Source: G963665495 sp963665495
GTDB taxonomy: Bacteria; Desulfobacterota; Desulfovibrionia; Desulfovibrionales; Desulfovibrionaceae
Direction: 5' to 3'
Assembly (NCBI GenBank): GCA_963665495.1
Contig: OY762289.1
Location: 5,642,001-5,706,000, forward strand
Length of the DNA: 64,000 bases
Shown here: piece after piece, positions 52,660 to 60,678 of the stretch
How positions within the stretch are numbered: position 1 is the stretch's first letter
How the letters are laid out: the number at the start of each line of letters is the position of its first letter
Notes under the pieces: model-generated
Seen by the model: the letters and a program-made list of their open reading frames with translations, nothing else
Told to the model about the DNA's origin: nothing
Databases searched by the model: none
Program-made: the position numbers and the translations under genes

Positions 52660-54536
52660 TGTTGGTCAATAGTGGTTTTTGCCTTCTTCTTGTCGCAACT
52701 TTTTTTCTTGCGTACGTGTTGACGCTTTTAATTGCCAAAGTATGTCGGCATTACAACTGGGTGGCCAGGCCATGTAGTGATCGCTGGAACTGCAGGACTG
52801 TCGCTTTACATGGCGGATTGGGGTTTGTTCTGCCCTTTATGCTGGCTGCGCTGTTTTGGCTTTATATTCGCTATGACCTGACCCCGCATGCGTTGATATA
52901 TGGTGAGTTGCCCCAGAAAACCACTTTGGCGGTAGCAGCTCTGGCCGGCGCCGTGGTGCTGTATTTTTGCGGTCTGTGGGACGATACCAAGCAGATGAGC
53001 CCGACGAACAAATTAATCTGCCAGGTGGCTGCGACGAGTTTGTTTGTTTACGCAGGCGGCGTCTACCCGCTGACAAGTCTTTCCGGCGTCAATCTTTTCA
53101 TCACCTATCTTTGGTTTGTCGGACTGACAAACGCGTTTAATTTGCTGGACAATATGGACGGGCTTTCGTCCGGAGTGGCGATTATTTCCGCAATTTTCGC
53201 CGGAGTGGTGCCGACTTCCATCCTGGAAATGCCCGTACCCGCAACCTGGCTAGCTCTATTGTTCGCGGCGTCTGTTTTAGGCTACTGGCTGCATAATAAG
53301 TTTCCGGCAAAGATATTCATGGGCGATTCCGGGAGCCTGCCTCTGGGCTTCATGCTCGCAGCGCTGACCTTGCCGAGCCCCTTGAACGCGAATTTGGGGC
53401 TTGAAATCAACACCTCGTTTTTCTTGACAATTTTGTTGCTGCTCATCCCCATGTCCATTCTTGCCGTGCCCATTTTTGATACCAGTTTCGTAACCATCAC
53501 CCGCGTGCTTGGAGCCAGAAAAATCCACCAGGGGGGCACCGACCATACCTCCCATCGTCTCGTGAATCTCGGCCTCAGTGAACGGCGAGCCGTTTACACT
53601 CTGTATGTGCTCGGCATAGTCGGCGGATCCGTGGCTTTTTTTTCGGAAAACAATCCGGATCTTTCCTTGTTTCTGATCGGGGCTTTCGCGCTGTTGCTCA
53701 TTTGCTTCGGCGCCTACCTGACCCACGTGCAAATCAGCACGGAACAGCCGGAAAACGGCATGCCTTTCTGGAACAAATTTTTGCTAGCCATGCTGCTGCG
53801 TCGGAACATGGCCCAGGTATTTCTGGATACGATTCTTGTGATCACCTGCTTCTGGGGGGCGCACTTGCTGCGCTTTGATTTTTCGCTGGGTCCTTCTATG
53901 CGGCAGGCCATGGTTCAGGCGCTTCCACTGGTTGTCGTCAGCTCGTTACTGGGGCTGCGGCTTGCAGGTGCCTACGGCAGCAGCTGGCGGCTGGCGTCTT
54001 TTTCGGACACGCCCTCCTATGCGCTGGGCGTAATTCTTGGAACAGCTCTGAGTCTGGCCTTATCAACTATTTTCAGCAGATTTGGGGAAGGCTACTCGAG
54101 AAGTTCCTACATCACCTTTGCGTTTCTCTTTTTCATCGCCGTGACTGTTTCCCGGCAAAGCTTTTTTTTGCTGGATACCTGGGTCAAACGAAAAACGGCC
54201 TCCAGCCAGATGTCCAATCTTGTTCCCGTGCTGATCTACGGGGCAGGAAAGGGTGGGATGATTCTTCTGGAAGAATCTCTTTTCAATGAAAGCCTGAGCA
54301 GCAATTTTTGTGTCCTCGGATTTGTGGATGATGATACAAACCTGCTGGACCACAAAATAGGCGGACTGCATGTCCGCAAAAAAGGAAAATGGCTGCAGGA
54401 GTTGTCTGAAACACCCGAAATCTGGATATCCTCCAAAGTTATTTCAGATGCCAAGGCACTGGAATTCGCTTCCCGCTGGTCGCCAAAGGCCAAAGTCAGA
54501 CGTCAAGTTTTATCCCTTACAGATGTATCCCAGTAA
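52656..54536 (+). CDS. WecA-like glycosyl-1-phosphate transferase fused to a FlaA1/CapD-type N-terminal domain
   Basis: A 626-residue membrane protein. Residues about 1-350 are a polyprenyl-phosphate GlcNAc/hexose-1-phosphate transferase of the MraY/WecA family (NAFNLLDNMDGL near 158, then HNKFPAKIFMGDSGSLPLGF). Residues about 375-626 form a second unit: four helices, then a nucleotide-binding-like segment VLIYGAGKGGMILLEESL near 525. This matches the N-terminal half of polysaccharide dehydratases such as FlaA1/CapD, but the catalytic short-chain-dehydrogenase half is absent. The first unit probably starts a lipid-linked glycan. The role of the second is unknown. It is coupled to the GT4 gene and 24 bp upstream of STT3. 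Confidence 0.85.
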   Translation: MMLVNSGFCLLLVATFFLAYVLTLLIAKVCRHYNWVARPCSDRWNCRTVALHGGLGFVLPFMLAALFWLYIRYDLTPHALIYGELPQKTTLAVAALAGAVVLYFCGLWDDTKQMSPTNKLICQVAATSLFVYAGGVYPLTSLSGVNLFITYLWFVGLTNAFNLLDNMDGLSSGVAIISAIFAGVVPTSILEMPVPATWLALLFAASVLGYWLHNKFPAKIFMGDSGSLPLGFMLAALTLPSPLNANLGLEINTSFFLTILLLLIPMSILAVPIFDTSFVTITRVLGARKIHQGGTDHTSHRLVNLGLSERRAVYTLYVLGIVGGSVAFFSENNPDLSLFLIGAFALLLICFGAYLTHVQISTEQPENGMPFWNKFLLAMLLRRNMAQVFLDTILVITCFWGAHLLRFDFSLGPSMRQAMVQALPLVVVSSLLGLRLAGAYGSSWRLASFSDTPSYALGVILGTALSLALSTIFSRFGEGYSRSSYITFAFLFFIAVTVSRQSFFLLDTWVKRKTASSQMSNLVPVLIYGAGKGGMILLEESLFNESLSSNFCVLGFVDDDTNLLDHKIGGLHVRKKGKWLQELSETPEIWISSKVISDAKALEFASRWSPKAKVRRQVLSLTDVSQ

Positions 54537-54560
54537 TTCAACTCGGAGGAGCCTAATCCG

Positions 54561-56738
54561 ATGAACAACGGCAAGCCGCTGGCGACCTTCCGTCAGGACT
54601 GGAAGTTACTTGTTCTGTTCGGCGCCGGTGTTTATATCCTGAGCGTTGTGCTGCGCATGACGGCCCTGGCCGCCTGGCATGGGTTCCCGCTGACATTTGA
54701 CGGCGAATACATTCAAAGTACGCCCGACGCCTATCTCTGGCTCGCCCAGGCCAGAGGTTTCGGTGCGAACAATGGCACACCGCTGGCGCTTCTGGCCCGC
54801 TGCATTTCCTGGATTACAGGGGCGGAGCTGGGCAATGTGGGGTTTTGGACGCCGGTGTTCCTCTCCAGCCTGGTCGCGGTCCTGACCCTGCTCTGGTGCT
54901 GGTCCCTCGGATGCCTGGAAGCCGGTATTTTAGCCGGCGCCGTTGCGGGGCTGACTCCCGGATATGTAGGGCGTACGCACCTGGGTTTTTACGACACGGA
55001 CATGGTTACGCTGCTGTTCCCGTTGTGCATCAGCTGGGGCTGGTATCTCTGGCTGAAACCCAATCTACGCCCCTGTTGGCCCTTACCCGGCTGGCTGGGC
55101 AAGCGGCTGCCGGATAGCTGGAAATCCGCCTCGGGAGAGGCTCCCATTCTGACCCGGCGCTATCTGATCTGGCCGTATGCGTTGGGGGTGTGTGCGCATT
55201 TTTTCGGACTCTGGCACGAGCGCATTGCCAATTTTAATGAGTTCATCATCTTTCCGGTATTATTTCTCGGGCTTGTTACTTCCAAAAAAGGCTCCAGGCC
55301 GTTTGTACTGCTGGGTATCACCTTGTACGCTTTGCCCACCAATCCGGGCTGGCACGGCGCCTTGATCGGCGCTGTATTGCTGGCGGCGGTCTACGGAATT
55401 GGCTGGCTGCGGGGGAAACTATTTGCGGACATTCGCCTGGCAATTATATTACTGGCCGCCGCACTGGTTTTTGCCTCACTCGGCAACCAGCCTTCCTTGT
55501 TCTGGGTGATCCGATTTTATCTGCAGCGCTATCTGCAGCCTTTTGCACCGGCCTGGGCCGCTGCGCGGGTTCCCCTGACCTTCCCCTCGGTCTCCCAAAG
55601 CGTGGCCGAAGCCAGTAAAGTCGGTTGGGAATACCTCGATTTCTTTTCGCTTTGGGGTTGGCCCGCACTATGCGCCATTCCCGGCTTTCTGCTCGTTCTT
55701 TTGCGGTATCCGGGGGCGTTTTTATTGCTCCCTCTGGCCGGGCTCGGCATCAGTGGCTATTTTCTGGGCGTACGCATGGCCATGTTCGGCGCTCCGGCGT
55801 TCGGCATAGGACTGGGTATCCCCGTCTATTGGCTGGCTGGCTGGTTGTTCCGCAAGCTTCGATGGCGCCGGCTGTTGTTGTTTCTGGGGGAAACGCTCTG
55901 CGCGCTGGCCTTGGTCTGGCCCTGCTTCGGCGCGTACTCGCTGCTGCCTCCCAAGGCGATATTCAGTCCGTATTTTTGTCAGGCCCTTGATTTGCTGCAA
56001 CATGCGTCGCCGGAAAATGCCATTGTCTGGACCATGTGGGAGTGGGGCTATGGTGTGAATTACTACTCGTTGCGGCGTGCTTACGCCGACGGCGGTGGCA
56101 GGCGCTCCAGTGGAATCATTTATTCATTGAGCCAGGCCTACTATGCGGACAGTCCGGTATTGCTGCATAATTTGCTGGCTCATTACAGCGGGTACCTGGG
56201 CTCGGGCTCGTTGTACGACACATTCAATAGCAATACTCCGGCAGAGCTTCGCGCGCAGATGCAGAAATTGCGAAGCCCGGATACAAACGTACCCTTTCTA
56301 TCTCCCCAGTTTTTCGTGGTCAGTTTCAAAACCCTTCAATCCTTGGAAGTCATGGCCAAGGCGGCCACCTGGGATTTTGAAACCAAACGCGGCGAGAGCA
56401 TAGCGTTGCGCTATTTTTTCGGGAATATGCTTTACAAGAAAAAACAGGGCATCGTTTCACTCGGACCTGGAGCTCCTGATATGCGAGTCGACAGCATCGA
56501 TATCTTTTTATCTTCTGGGGTCCAACGCCACAAATATGATAATAAGTCGGGCTTGCATGTGCTCTTTAATGCCATAACCCAGGAAGCGTATCTTCTGCAG
56601 ACGCGTACGTATGAAAGCATGGCTGTCCAAATGCTGGTGGCGGATCCGGAAGATGAGAACATCAAAAAGTATTTTGAGCTGATCTATGACAAGACTCCCT
56701 GGGTACGGATGTTCCGGGCCAGGGAAAACCCCGAATAG
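54561..56738 (+). CDS. pglB: STT3/PglB-type oligosaccharyltransferase
   Basis: A 725-residue protein with about 12-13 membrane helices and a C-terminal soluble domain. An early acidic motif is in STPDAYLWL (residues about 53-61). A second, GFYDTDMV (about 141-148), gives the catalytic DxD. The C-terminal MWEWGYGVNYYS (about 491-502) corresponds to the WWDYG motif that recognises the +2 Ser/Thr of the sequon. Together these indicate transfer of a lipid-linked glycan to asparagine on periplasmic proteins. A Desulfovibrio PglB homologue with this activity has been reported. The WEWGY variant replaces the usual Trp and Asp. Confidence 0.88.
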   Translation: MNNGKPLATFRQDWKLLVLFGAGVYILSVVLRMTALAAWHGFPLTFDGEYIQSTPDAYLWLAQARGFGANNGTPLALLARCISWITGAELGNVGFWTPVFLSSLVAVLTLLWCWSLGCLEAGILAGAVAGLTPGYVGRTHLGFYDTDMVTLLFPLCISWGWYLWLKPNLRPCWPLPGWLGKRLPDSWKSASGEAPILTRRYLIWPYALGVCAHFFGLWHERIANFNEFIIFPVLFLGLVTSKKGSRPFVLLGITLYALPTNPGWHGALIGAVLLAAVYGIGWLRGKLFADIRLAIILLAAALVFASLGNQPSLFWVIRFYLQRYLQPFAPAWAAARVPLTFPSVSQSVAEASKVGWEYLDFFSLWGWPALCAIPGFLLVLLRYPGAFLLLPLAGLGISGYFLGVRMAMFGAPAFGIGLGIPVYWLAGWLFRKLRWRRLLLFLGETLCALALVWPCFGAYSLLPPKAIFSPYFCQALDLLQHASPENAIVWTMWEWGYGVNYYSLRRAYADGGGRRSSGIIYSLSQAYYADSPVLLHNLLAHYSGYLGSGSLYDTFNSNTPAELRAQMQKLRSPDTNVPFLSPQFFVVSFKTLQSLEVMAKAATWDFETKRGESIALRYFFGNMLYKKKQGIVSLGPGAPDMRVDSIDIFLSSGVQRHKYDNKSGLHVLFNAITQEAYLLQTRTYESMAVQMLVADPEDENIKKYFELIYDKTPWVRMFRARENPE

Positions 56739-56784
56739 TCCTGGGCGCCTTGTAAAGACAGACGGTTTTGGGGTAGTATTTGTG

Positions 56785-56889
56785 ATGCGAAAAAATCTGG
56801 CGAAAATACTTTCCTTTCTTGTCGGCGGCAGTGTGTTTGCTTTGCTTGCCGCTTTGTTGGCCGGCGGCGGGGCGGCCTGTCCGCCTTGA
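56785..56889 (+). CDS. Possible small hydrophobic peptide with in-frame UGA
   Basis: A 34-codon frame encodes MRKNLAKILSFLVGGSVF and a further hydrophobic stretch ending ACPP, then TGA (56887-56889). After the TGA the same frame stays open to 57030 (VLAGASGAAGLGSYGLFSRL then KKKKK). No ribosome site is clear and the extension crosses a terminator hairpin. It may be a small membrane peptide, a decayed gene, or chance. Confidence 0.25.
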   Translation: MRKNLAKILSFLVGGSVFALLAALLAGGGAACPP

Positions 56890-56963
56890 GTGCTCGCGGG
56901 CGCAAGCGGAGCCGCGGGTCTCGGTTCGTACGGATTGTTCAGCAGGCTGCTGAGGAAGAAAAA

Positions 56964-57000
56964 GAAAAAATCTCCGGCAGAAGGGGATTCTGCCGGAGAT
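56964..57000 (-). terminator. Rho-independent terminator of the bacterioferritin transcript
   Basis: ATCTCCGGCAGA pairs perfectly with TCTGCCGGAGAT around AGGGGAT-type loop bases and, read on the minus strand, is followed by TTTTTTCTTTTTCTTCC. It lies 60 bp beyond the bfr stop. Confidence 0.93.
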
Positions 57001-57060
57001 ACAAGATGCGCTGAAAAATCAGAGCCCTGATGCAACAGGAGGGCCCTGCGGTTTTGTGTG

Positions 57061-57597
57061 TTATTCGCCTCCGCCTTTGGCGATGACGTAGCCCTGATCA
57101 GCCAGGCCGGTGGAAGAAGGCGTACCAGCAATACGGGACAGGTACGCGTCGCCCAGGTTTTTGATGTGGCTGTCGACATTGTCGAAGTAATTCATGTGCG
57201 TCTGTTCTTCGTCGATGATCTGTTCGAACAGCTTTGCGGTGATGTTGTCACCGTTTTCTCTGCAGATCTGCAGAAAATCATTATAGTTATCGATTGTGTT
57301 GTCTTCCAGGCCGGTGTCAAAGCTGAAGATGACTTTCACTTCCTGACCCTTCTGAACGGCATCGGCCAGTTCGGAAGTGGGCTCGCCGCCCAGTTCCTTG
57401 ATGCGCTCGGCAAATTGTTCGGCATGACGCATTTCGTCGATTGCCACCAGTTTCATGTTTTTTGCCATTTCACCGTAGTCCATGTCGTCCAGGTTGTAGT
57501 GCTGGTTCATGTACTGCGAGATGGCATGGAGTTCCATGGACCGGGCTTTATTCAGTGCCTCGATGACCTTCGCTCTTCTTTCTTCTTTTGTTGCCAC
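57061..57597 (-). CDS. bfr: Bacterioferritin
   Basis: A 178-residue ferritin-like protein close to the structurally known D. desulfuricans bacterioferritin (the SMELHAISQYMNQHYNLDDMDYGE and IAGTPSSTG-like segments). Diiron ligands are evident: Glu22, Glu55 and His58 (DEMRHAE), and EEQTH near 130-134. Met56 is the expected axial haem ligand. The D. desulfuricans protein carries Fe-coproporphyrin III, an intermediate of the Ahb haem route. It stores iron and consumes peroxide, fitting its place in the PerR/katA cluster. The start is GTG with GGAGAAGG upstream. The preceding gene overlaps it by 50 bp. Confidence 0.95.
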   Translation of the reverse strand: MATKEERRAKVIEALNKARSMELHAISQYMNQHYNLDDMDYGEMAKNMKLVAIDEMRHAEQFAERIKELGGEPTSELADAVQKGQEVKVIFSFDTGLEDNTIDNYNDFLQICRENGDNITAKLFEQIIDEEQTHMNYFDNVDSHIKNLGDAYLSRIAGTPSSTGLADQGYVIAKGGGE

Positions 57598-58246
57598 AAT
57601 CCTTCTCCTTTTTATTGGTTGGGATAACGATCAGATTACTTTCCGTCAGCTGGATGCGTTTCCTGGTGCCTGGGCCTGTTTCCAGCAAGTGGATGGCAGC
57701 CTGCTCCACATAGGGTTCCCGGGCGGAAAGGCAATCCACCGGCAGAATGACTCCATAACCGCGGGCGGCAGCTGCCGTAGCCGTGTGCAGAACGGCGCCA
57801 TGGGCCGCGGTTCCTGTTATGATAACACTTTTAGTATTAAGCTTTTTTAAGAAAATGTCCAAGTCCGTTTGCCAGAATTTGTTTACGCTGGACTGGACAA
57901 TCGCTTCGTCCTTTAGTGGGGCCACCGGCTTGAGGATGGTATCCGGCGTCCCCTTGGAGGTCAGACTGTACAGCACCGGCATGCCTGCAGCGCGTGCTCT
58001 GGCTATTAAAGCGGCGATACGTGGCACAGTTTGCAGGCAGCGCGGCCGGCGCTCCTGGTTGCAGGTGAGTTGTTCGATGTCCAGAACAAGCAGGGCCGTA
58101 TCCTGAGGATCGGCCTCGACAGGAACGATTTTGGGTATGGCAGGCGGAGTGGCCTGTTCCCAAAGTGTTTCAACGTACCCGGCGTACGCTCCCGCGGACA
58201 TGGCCAGAACGATGACCAGACAACTTGCTGCAACGAAAAATTTCAT
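57548..58246 (-). CDS. Exported isochorismatase-fold protein lacking catalytic residues
   Basis: A 232-residue protein with a signal peptide (residues 1-22, AGAYA). The isochorismatase/cysteine-hydrolase fold follows: ALLVLDIEQL, IVQSSVNKFWQTDLDIFLK, VIITGTAAHGAVLHTATAAAARGYGVILPVD (shortened here). By family alignment, the catalytic Lys (before the SxF..T pattern) and the catalytic Cys (in the GxxxxxC position) are replaced, the latter by Ala in AHGAV. It is probably a binding protein or pseudoenzyme rather than a hydrolase. Its Lys-rich tail (KKEKDCGNKRRKKSEGHRG) is read through the bfr ribosome site and start, which suggests loss of an earlier stop. Confidence 0.75.
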   Translation of the reverse strand: MKFFVAASCLVIVLAMSAGAYAGYVETLWEQATPPAIPKIVPVEADPQDTALLVLDIEQLTCNQERRPRCLQTVPRIAALIARARAAGMPVLYSLTSKGTPDTILKPVAPLKDEAIVQSSVNKFWQTDLDIFLKKLNTKSVIITGTAAHGAVLHTATAAAARGYGVILPVDCLSAREPYVEQAAIHLLETGPGTRKRIQLTESNLIVIPTNKKEKDCGNKRRKKSEGHRGTE

Positions 58247-58281
58247 GACTGCCTCCCGTGAATCGCAACACGGGCATGGCA

Positions 58282-58307
58282 GCCGGACCGCCCGCGGGCG
58301 GTCCGGC
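58282..58307 (-). promoter_or_regulatory. Intercistronic GC hairpin without U tract
   Basis: GCCGGACCGCC pairs perfectly with GGCGGTCCGGC around CGCG, in the gap between the peroxiredoxin and isochorismatase-fold genes. With no T run on either side, it is more likely an mRNA-stability or processing element than a terminator. Confidence 0.6.
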
Positions 58308-58326
58308 CGATGCCAGGCGTTACGGC

Positions 58327-59040
58327 TTATTCAAACGCGGTTTCCACTTTGAATTCTTTCCATACATTACCCACAAGGGCAGGTCCAGGAGTCAGCACGG
58401 TTTTGCCGGGAGTCCATCCGGAAACGGTAACCTGGGAAGGATTCTCGCGTACGTACTGGAAGGCCTGAAGCTGGCGAATGGTCTCGGAGACATTGCGGCC
58501 CACGGGCGGGGTGAGGATCTCGTAGCCCACTACGATGCCGTCCGGATCGATCAGAAAACGTCCGCGTACGTCCACGCCGCCTTCCGGCTCATAAACGCCG
58601 TATGCTTCGCCGATTTTGCCGCCGCCGTCGGAGAGCATGGGGAAGGGGATGGTGCCCTTGCTGGTGATTTTGGACAGCTCGTTGTCTACCCAGACCTTGT
58701 GTACGAAGGGGCTGTCCGTGCTCATGGAAAGCACCTGCACGCCCATTTTTTCAAAAACGTCATTCTTTTCGGCAATGGCGGAAATCTCCGTGGCGCAGAC
58801 AAAGGTGAAATCGCCGGGGTAGAAGCACAACACAACCCATTTGCCGAGCTGGTCAGACAGTTTAACGGTGGAAAATTCGCCGTTGAAGTACGCGGGGGCT
58901 GCAAAATCAGGGGCTTTGTGACCGATCTTTACCAACATGGAAGTTTCTCCTTTTTCTTTAGGTTGTACGGGGGTGTTTTCAGTCTGGTTTTCCGCATCCA
59001 GCAGTACGCCGCCTGGGCGGTCGCATCCGATATCTGCCAT
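58327..59040 (-). CDS. Peroxiredoxin (AhpC/Prx1-like) with N-terminal extension and two possible starts
   Basis: A peroxiredoxin with the peroxidatic Cys82 in DFTFVCATE and Prx segments KWVVLCFYPGDF and GRFLIDPDGIVVGYEI. It reduces peroxides. The usual C-terminal resolving Cys (VCPANW-type) is missing: that region reads TVLTPGPALVGNVWKEF. Two starts have strong ribosome sites: 59040 (AAGGAGA, 237 residues) and 58938 (AAAAAGGAGA, 203 residues, MLVKIGHKAPDF, the normal family start). The longer form adds MADIGCDRPGG and a linker, which supplies an extra Cys at position 6. It lies in the katA cluster. Confidence 0.88.
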   Translation of the reverse strand: MADIGCDRPGGVLLDAENQTENTPVQPKEKGETSMLVKIGHKAPDFAAPAYFNGEFSTVKLSDQLGKWVVLCFYPGDFTFVCATEISAIAEKNDVFEKMGVQVLSMSTDSPFVHKVWVDNELSKITSKGTIPFPMLSDGGGKIGEAYGVYEPEGGVDVRGRFLIDPDGIVVGYEILTPPVGRNVSETIRQLQAFQYVRENPSQVTVSGWTPGKTVLTPGPALVGNVWKEFKVETAFE

Positions 59041-59166
59041 GGGTGTCTCCTTGTACAGAATTAGACAGGTTATTCTGTTTCAAATGTACGTATTTAATTA
59101 CCTTTGCCTATATGTCCGGGCGCAAGTCTCCCTTTTCGGAAACGGAGCTTCCGGCTTGTATTGCTC

Positions 59167-59194
59167 GCCGGGCTGGAAGGCTCGCCAGCCCGGC
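59167..59194 (-). promoter_or_regulatory. Intercistronic GC hairpin without U tract
   Basis: GCCGGGCTGG (59167-59176) pairs perfectly with CCAGCCCGGC (59185-59194) around an 8-base loop, between the MBL-rhodanese and peroxiredoxin genes. No T run follows on the minus strand. Confidence 0.6.
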
Positions 59195-59220
59195 GTTACG
59201 TCCTACGTCTGGAGTCCGGC

Positions 59221-60603
59221 CTAGCCTACAGGCAGACCGGCGTTGGCATAGGCGAACAAGCCGCCTGCCATGGATTTGACTTTCTGGAACCCTGCCCGCT
59301 GCAGAACGCTGCCCGCGATATTGGAGCGGTAGCCGCTGCCGCAGATGACTATCAGATCCTCGTCTTTAGCGGATTCCGGGCACTTGCCTTCGAGAATGTC
59401 GCTCAAAGGCAGATGCGTCGTTTCGGAGAGATGCCCCTGCTGCCATTCGGCGGGCGTACGGACATCGATAATCTTCGGAGCGCCGGATTTCAGCAGCGCG
59501 TCCAGCTGTCGGGGCGAAATCTGCTCCATCTGGTTCACGGGTCGACCGCTCATCAGCCAGGCCATGATGCCGCCGGAAAGGTAGCCGAAGATCTGGTCGT
59601 AGCCGATACGGTGCAGTTCCGTGACCATGCGTTCGTAATCGTCGCGGTCGTTGACCACGAGCAGCAGGTCCGAACCGGGCTCGATGACCATGCCTACCCA
59701 GTTGGCCAGTTGTTTCTCAAAGCCGATGTTGATGCTGCCGGGGATATGAAAACCGCCGTATGCCGCGGAGTCGCGCGCGTCGATGACAACTGCGCCGTCC
59801 GCCATCATCTCCTCGAACTGTTTTGGCGAGAGTCCCTTGTCCATGGGGCACGTATCCAGCAGATGCGCGCCTTTTTTATTGGTGCTGATGATGTGGGTGA
59901 AGCTCTTGGGCCGTGTGGGAAAGGCCGAAGTCACATCCTGTTTGAAAGCATCAAAGGAGGAAAAAGCCAGCATCCGGTTGGCCCGGCGTTCGTAGCCGAG
60001 AGTCGAGCTTTTTTTCGCGCTCATGCCGCGTCCGCAAAGGGAACCCTGTCCGTGGGCCGGAAAGACTTCCAGGTGGTCCGGATAATCGGCGAGCTTGACG
60101 TAGAGGCTGTTGAAAAGATTCTTCACCTGCTCGTCCAGAATTTCCGCACCGGGCAGATCCGGACGGCCGACATCGCCCACAAAGAGCAGGTCGCCTGTCA
60201 GGATCATCTCCGGCTCGTGGGAACGAACTTTGTCGGTGACCAGCAGGGAAACGGAATTGGGCGTATGGCCTGGGGTGTGCAGCACTTCCACCTTGGCGGC
60301 GCCGAGTTCGAAAACATCGCCTTCTTTGAGGGCGATGTGCGGATATTCCACCTGTACGCCGTTTTCATTGATGTAGATGTCGGCCCCTGTTGCGGCGCGG
60401 AGTTCCTGGTCGCCGCTGATGTGGTCGGCATGAAGATGCGTGTTGATGATATGGGTGATCCGCATGCCTTCTTCTCTGGAGATATCGAGGTAGTCCTGAA
60501 TATCCCGTTTCGGATCCACCACCATCATCTGCTTGGCGGCAGGACAGCCGATAACGTACGACTGGCAGCCTAAACCTGGTACTGAGATCTGAGTAAAGTA
60601 CAT
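59221..60603 (-). CDS. Metallo-beta-lactamase-fold protein with two rhodanese domains
   Basis: A 460-residue cytoplasmic protein. Residues about 1-220 are a glyoxalase II/ETHE1-like MBL domain with the metal motif HLHADH (His56, His58, Asp60, His61) and GHTPNS. Two rhodanese domains follow. The first (about 270-350) lacks the active cysteine (LLLVVNDRDD). The second has it at Cys421 (VICGSGYRS). Such fusions act on persulfides (persulfide dioxygenase/sulfurtransferase family). In a sulfide-producing anaerobe under oxygen stress it could detoxify or recycle sulfane sulfur. AAGGAGAG supports the start. It lies 75 bp after katA on the same strand. Confidence 0.9.
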   Translation of the reverse strand: MYFTQISVPGLGCQSYVIGCPAAKQMMVVDPKRDIQDYLDISREEGMRITHIINTHLHADHISGDQELRAATGADIYINENGVQVEYPHIALKEGDVFELGAAKVEVLHTPGHTPNSVSLLVTDKVRSHEPEMILTGDLLFVGDVGRPDLPGAEILDEQVKNLFNSLYVKLADYPDHLEVFPAHGQGSLCGRGMSAKKSSTLGYERRANRMLAFSSFDAFKQDVTSAFPTRPKSFTHIISTNKKGAHLLDTCPMDKGLSPKQFEEMMADGAVVIDARDSAAYGGFHIPGSINIGFEKQLANWVGMVIEPGSDLLLVVNDRDDYERMVTELHRIGYDQIFGYLSGGIMAWLMSGRPVNQMEQISPRQLDALLKSGAPKIIDVRTPAEWQQGHLSETTHLPLSDILEGKCPESAKDEDLIVICGSGYRSNIAGSVLQRAGFQKVKSMAGGLFAYANAGLPVG

Positions 60604-60644
60604 CTACAACTCTCCTTATAGGGCCCCATTGAAGATGTGTGTCA

Positions 60645-60669
60645 GCGGGGAAGGGCCCACCTTCCCCGC
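60645..60669 (-). promoter_or_regulatory. Intercistronic GC hairpin without U tract
   Basis: GCGGGGAAGG (60645-60654) pairs perfectly with CCTTCCCCGC (60660-60669) around a 5-base loop, starting 10 bp after the katA stop. There is no T run on the minus strand, so it would be a weak terminator, an attenuator or a 3'-end stabiliser for katA mRNA. Confidence 0.6.
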
Positions 60670-60678
60670 GGGCAGTAG

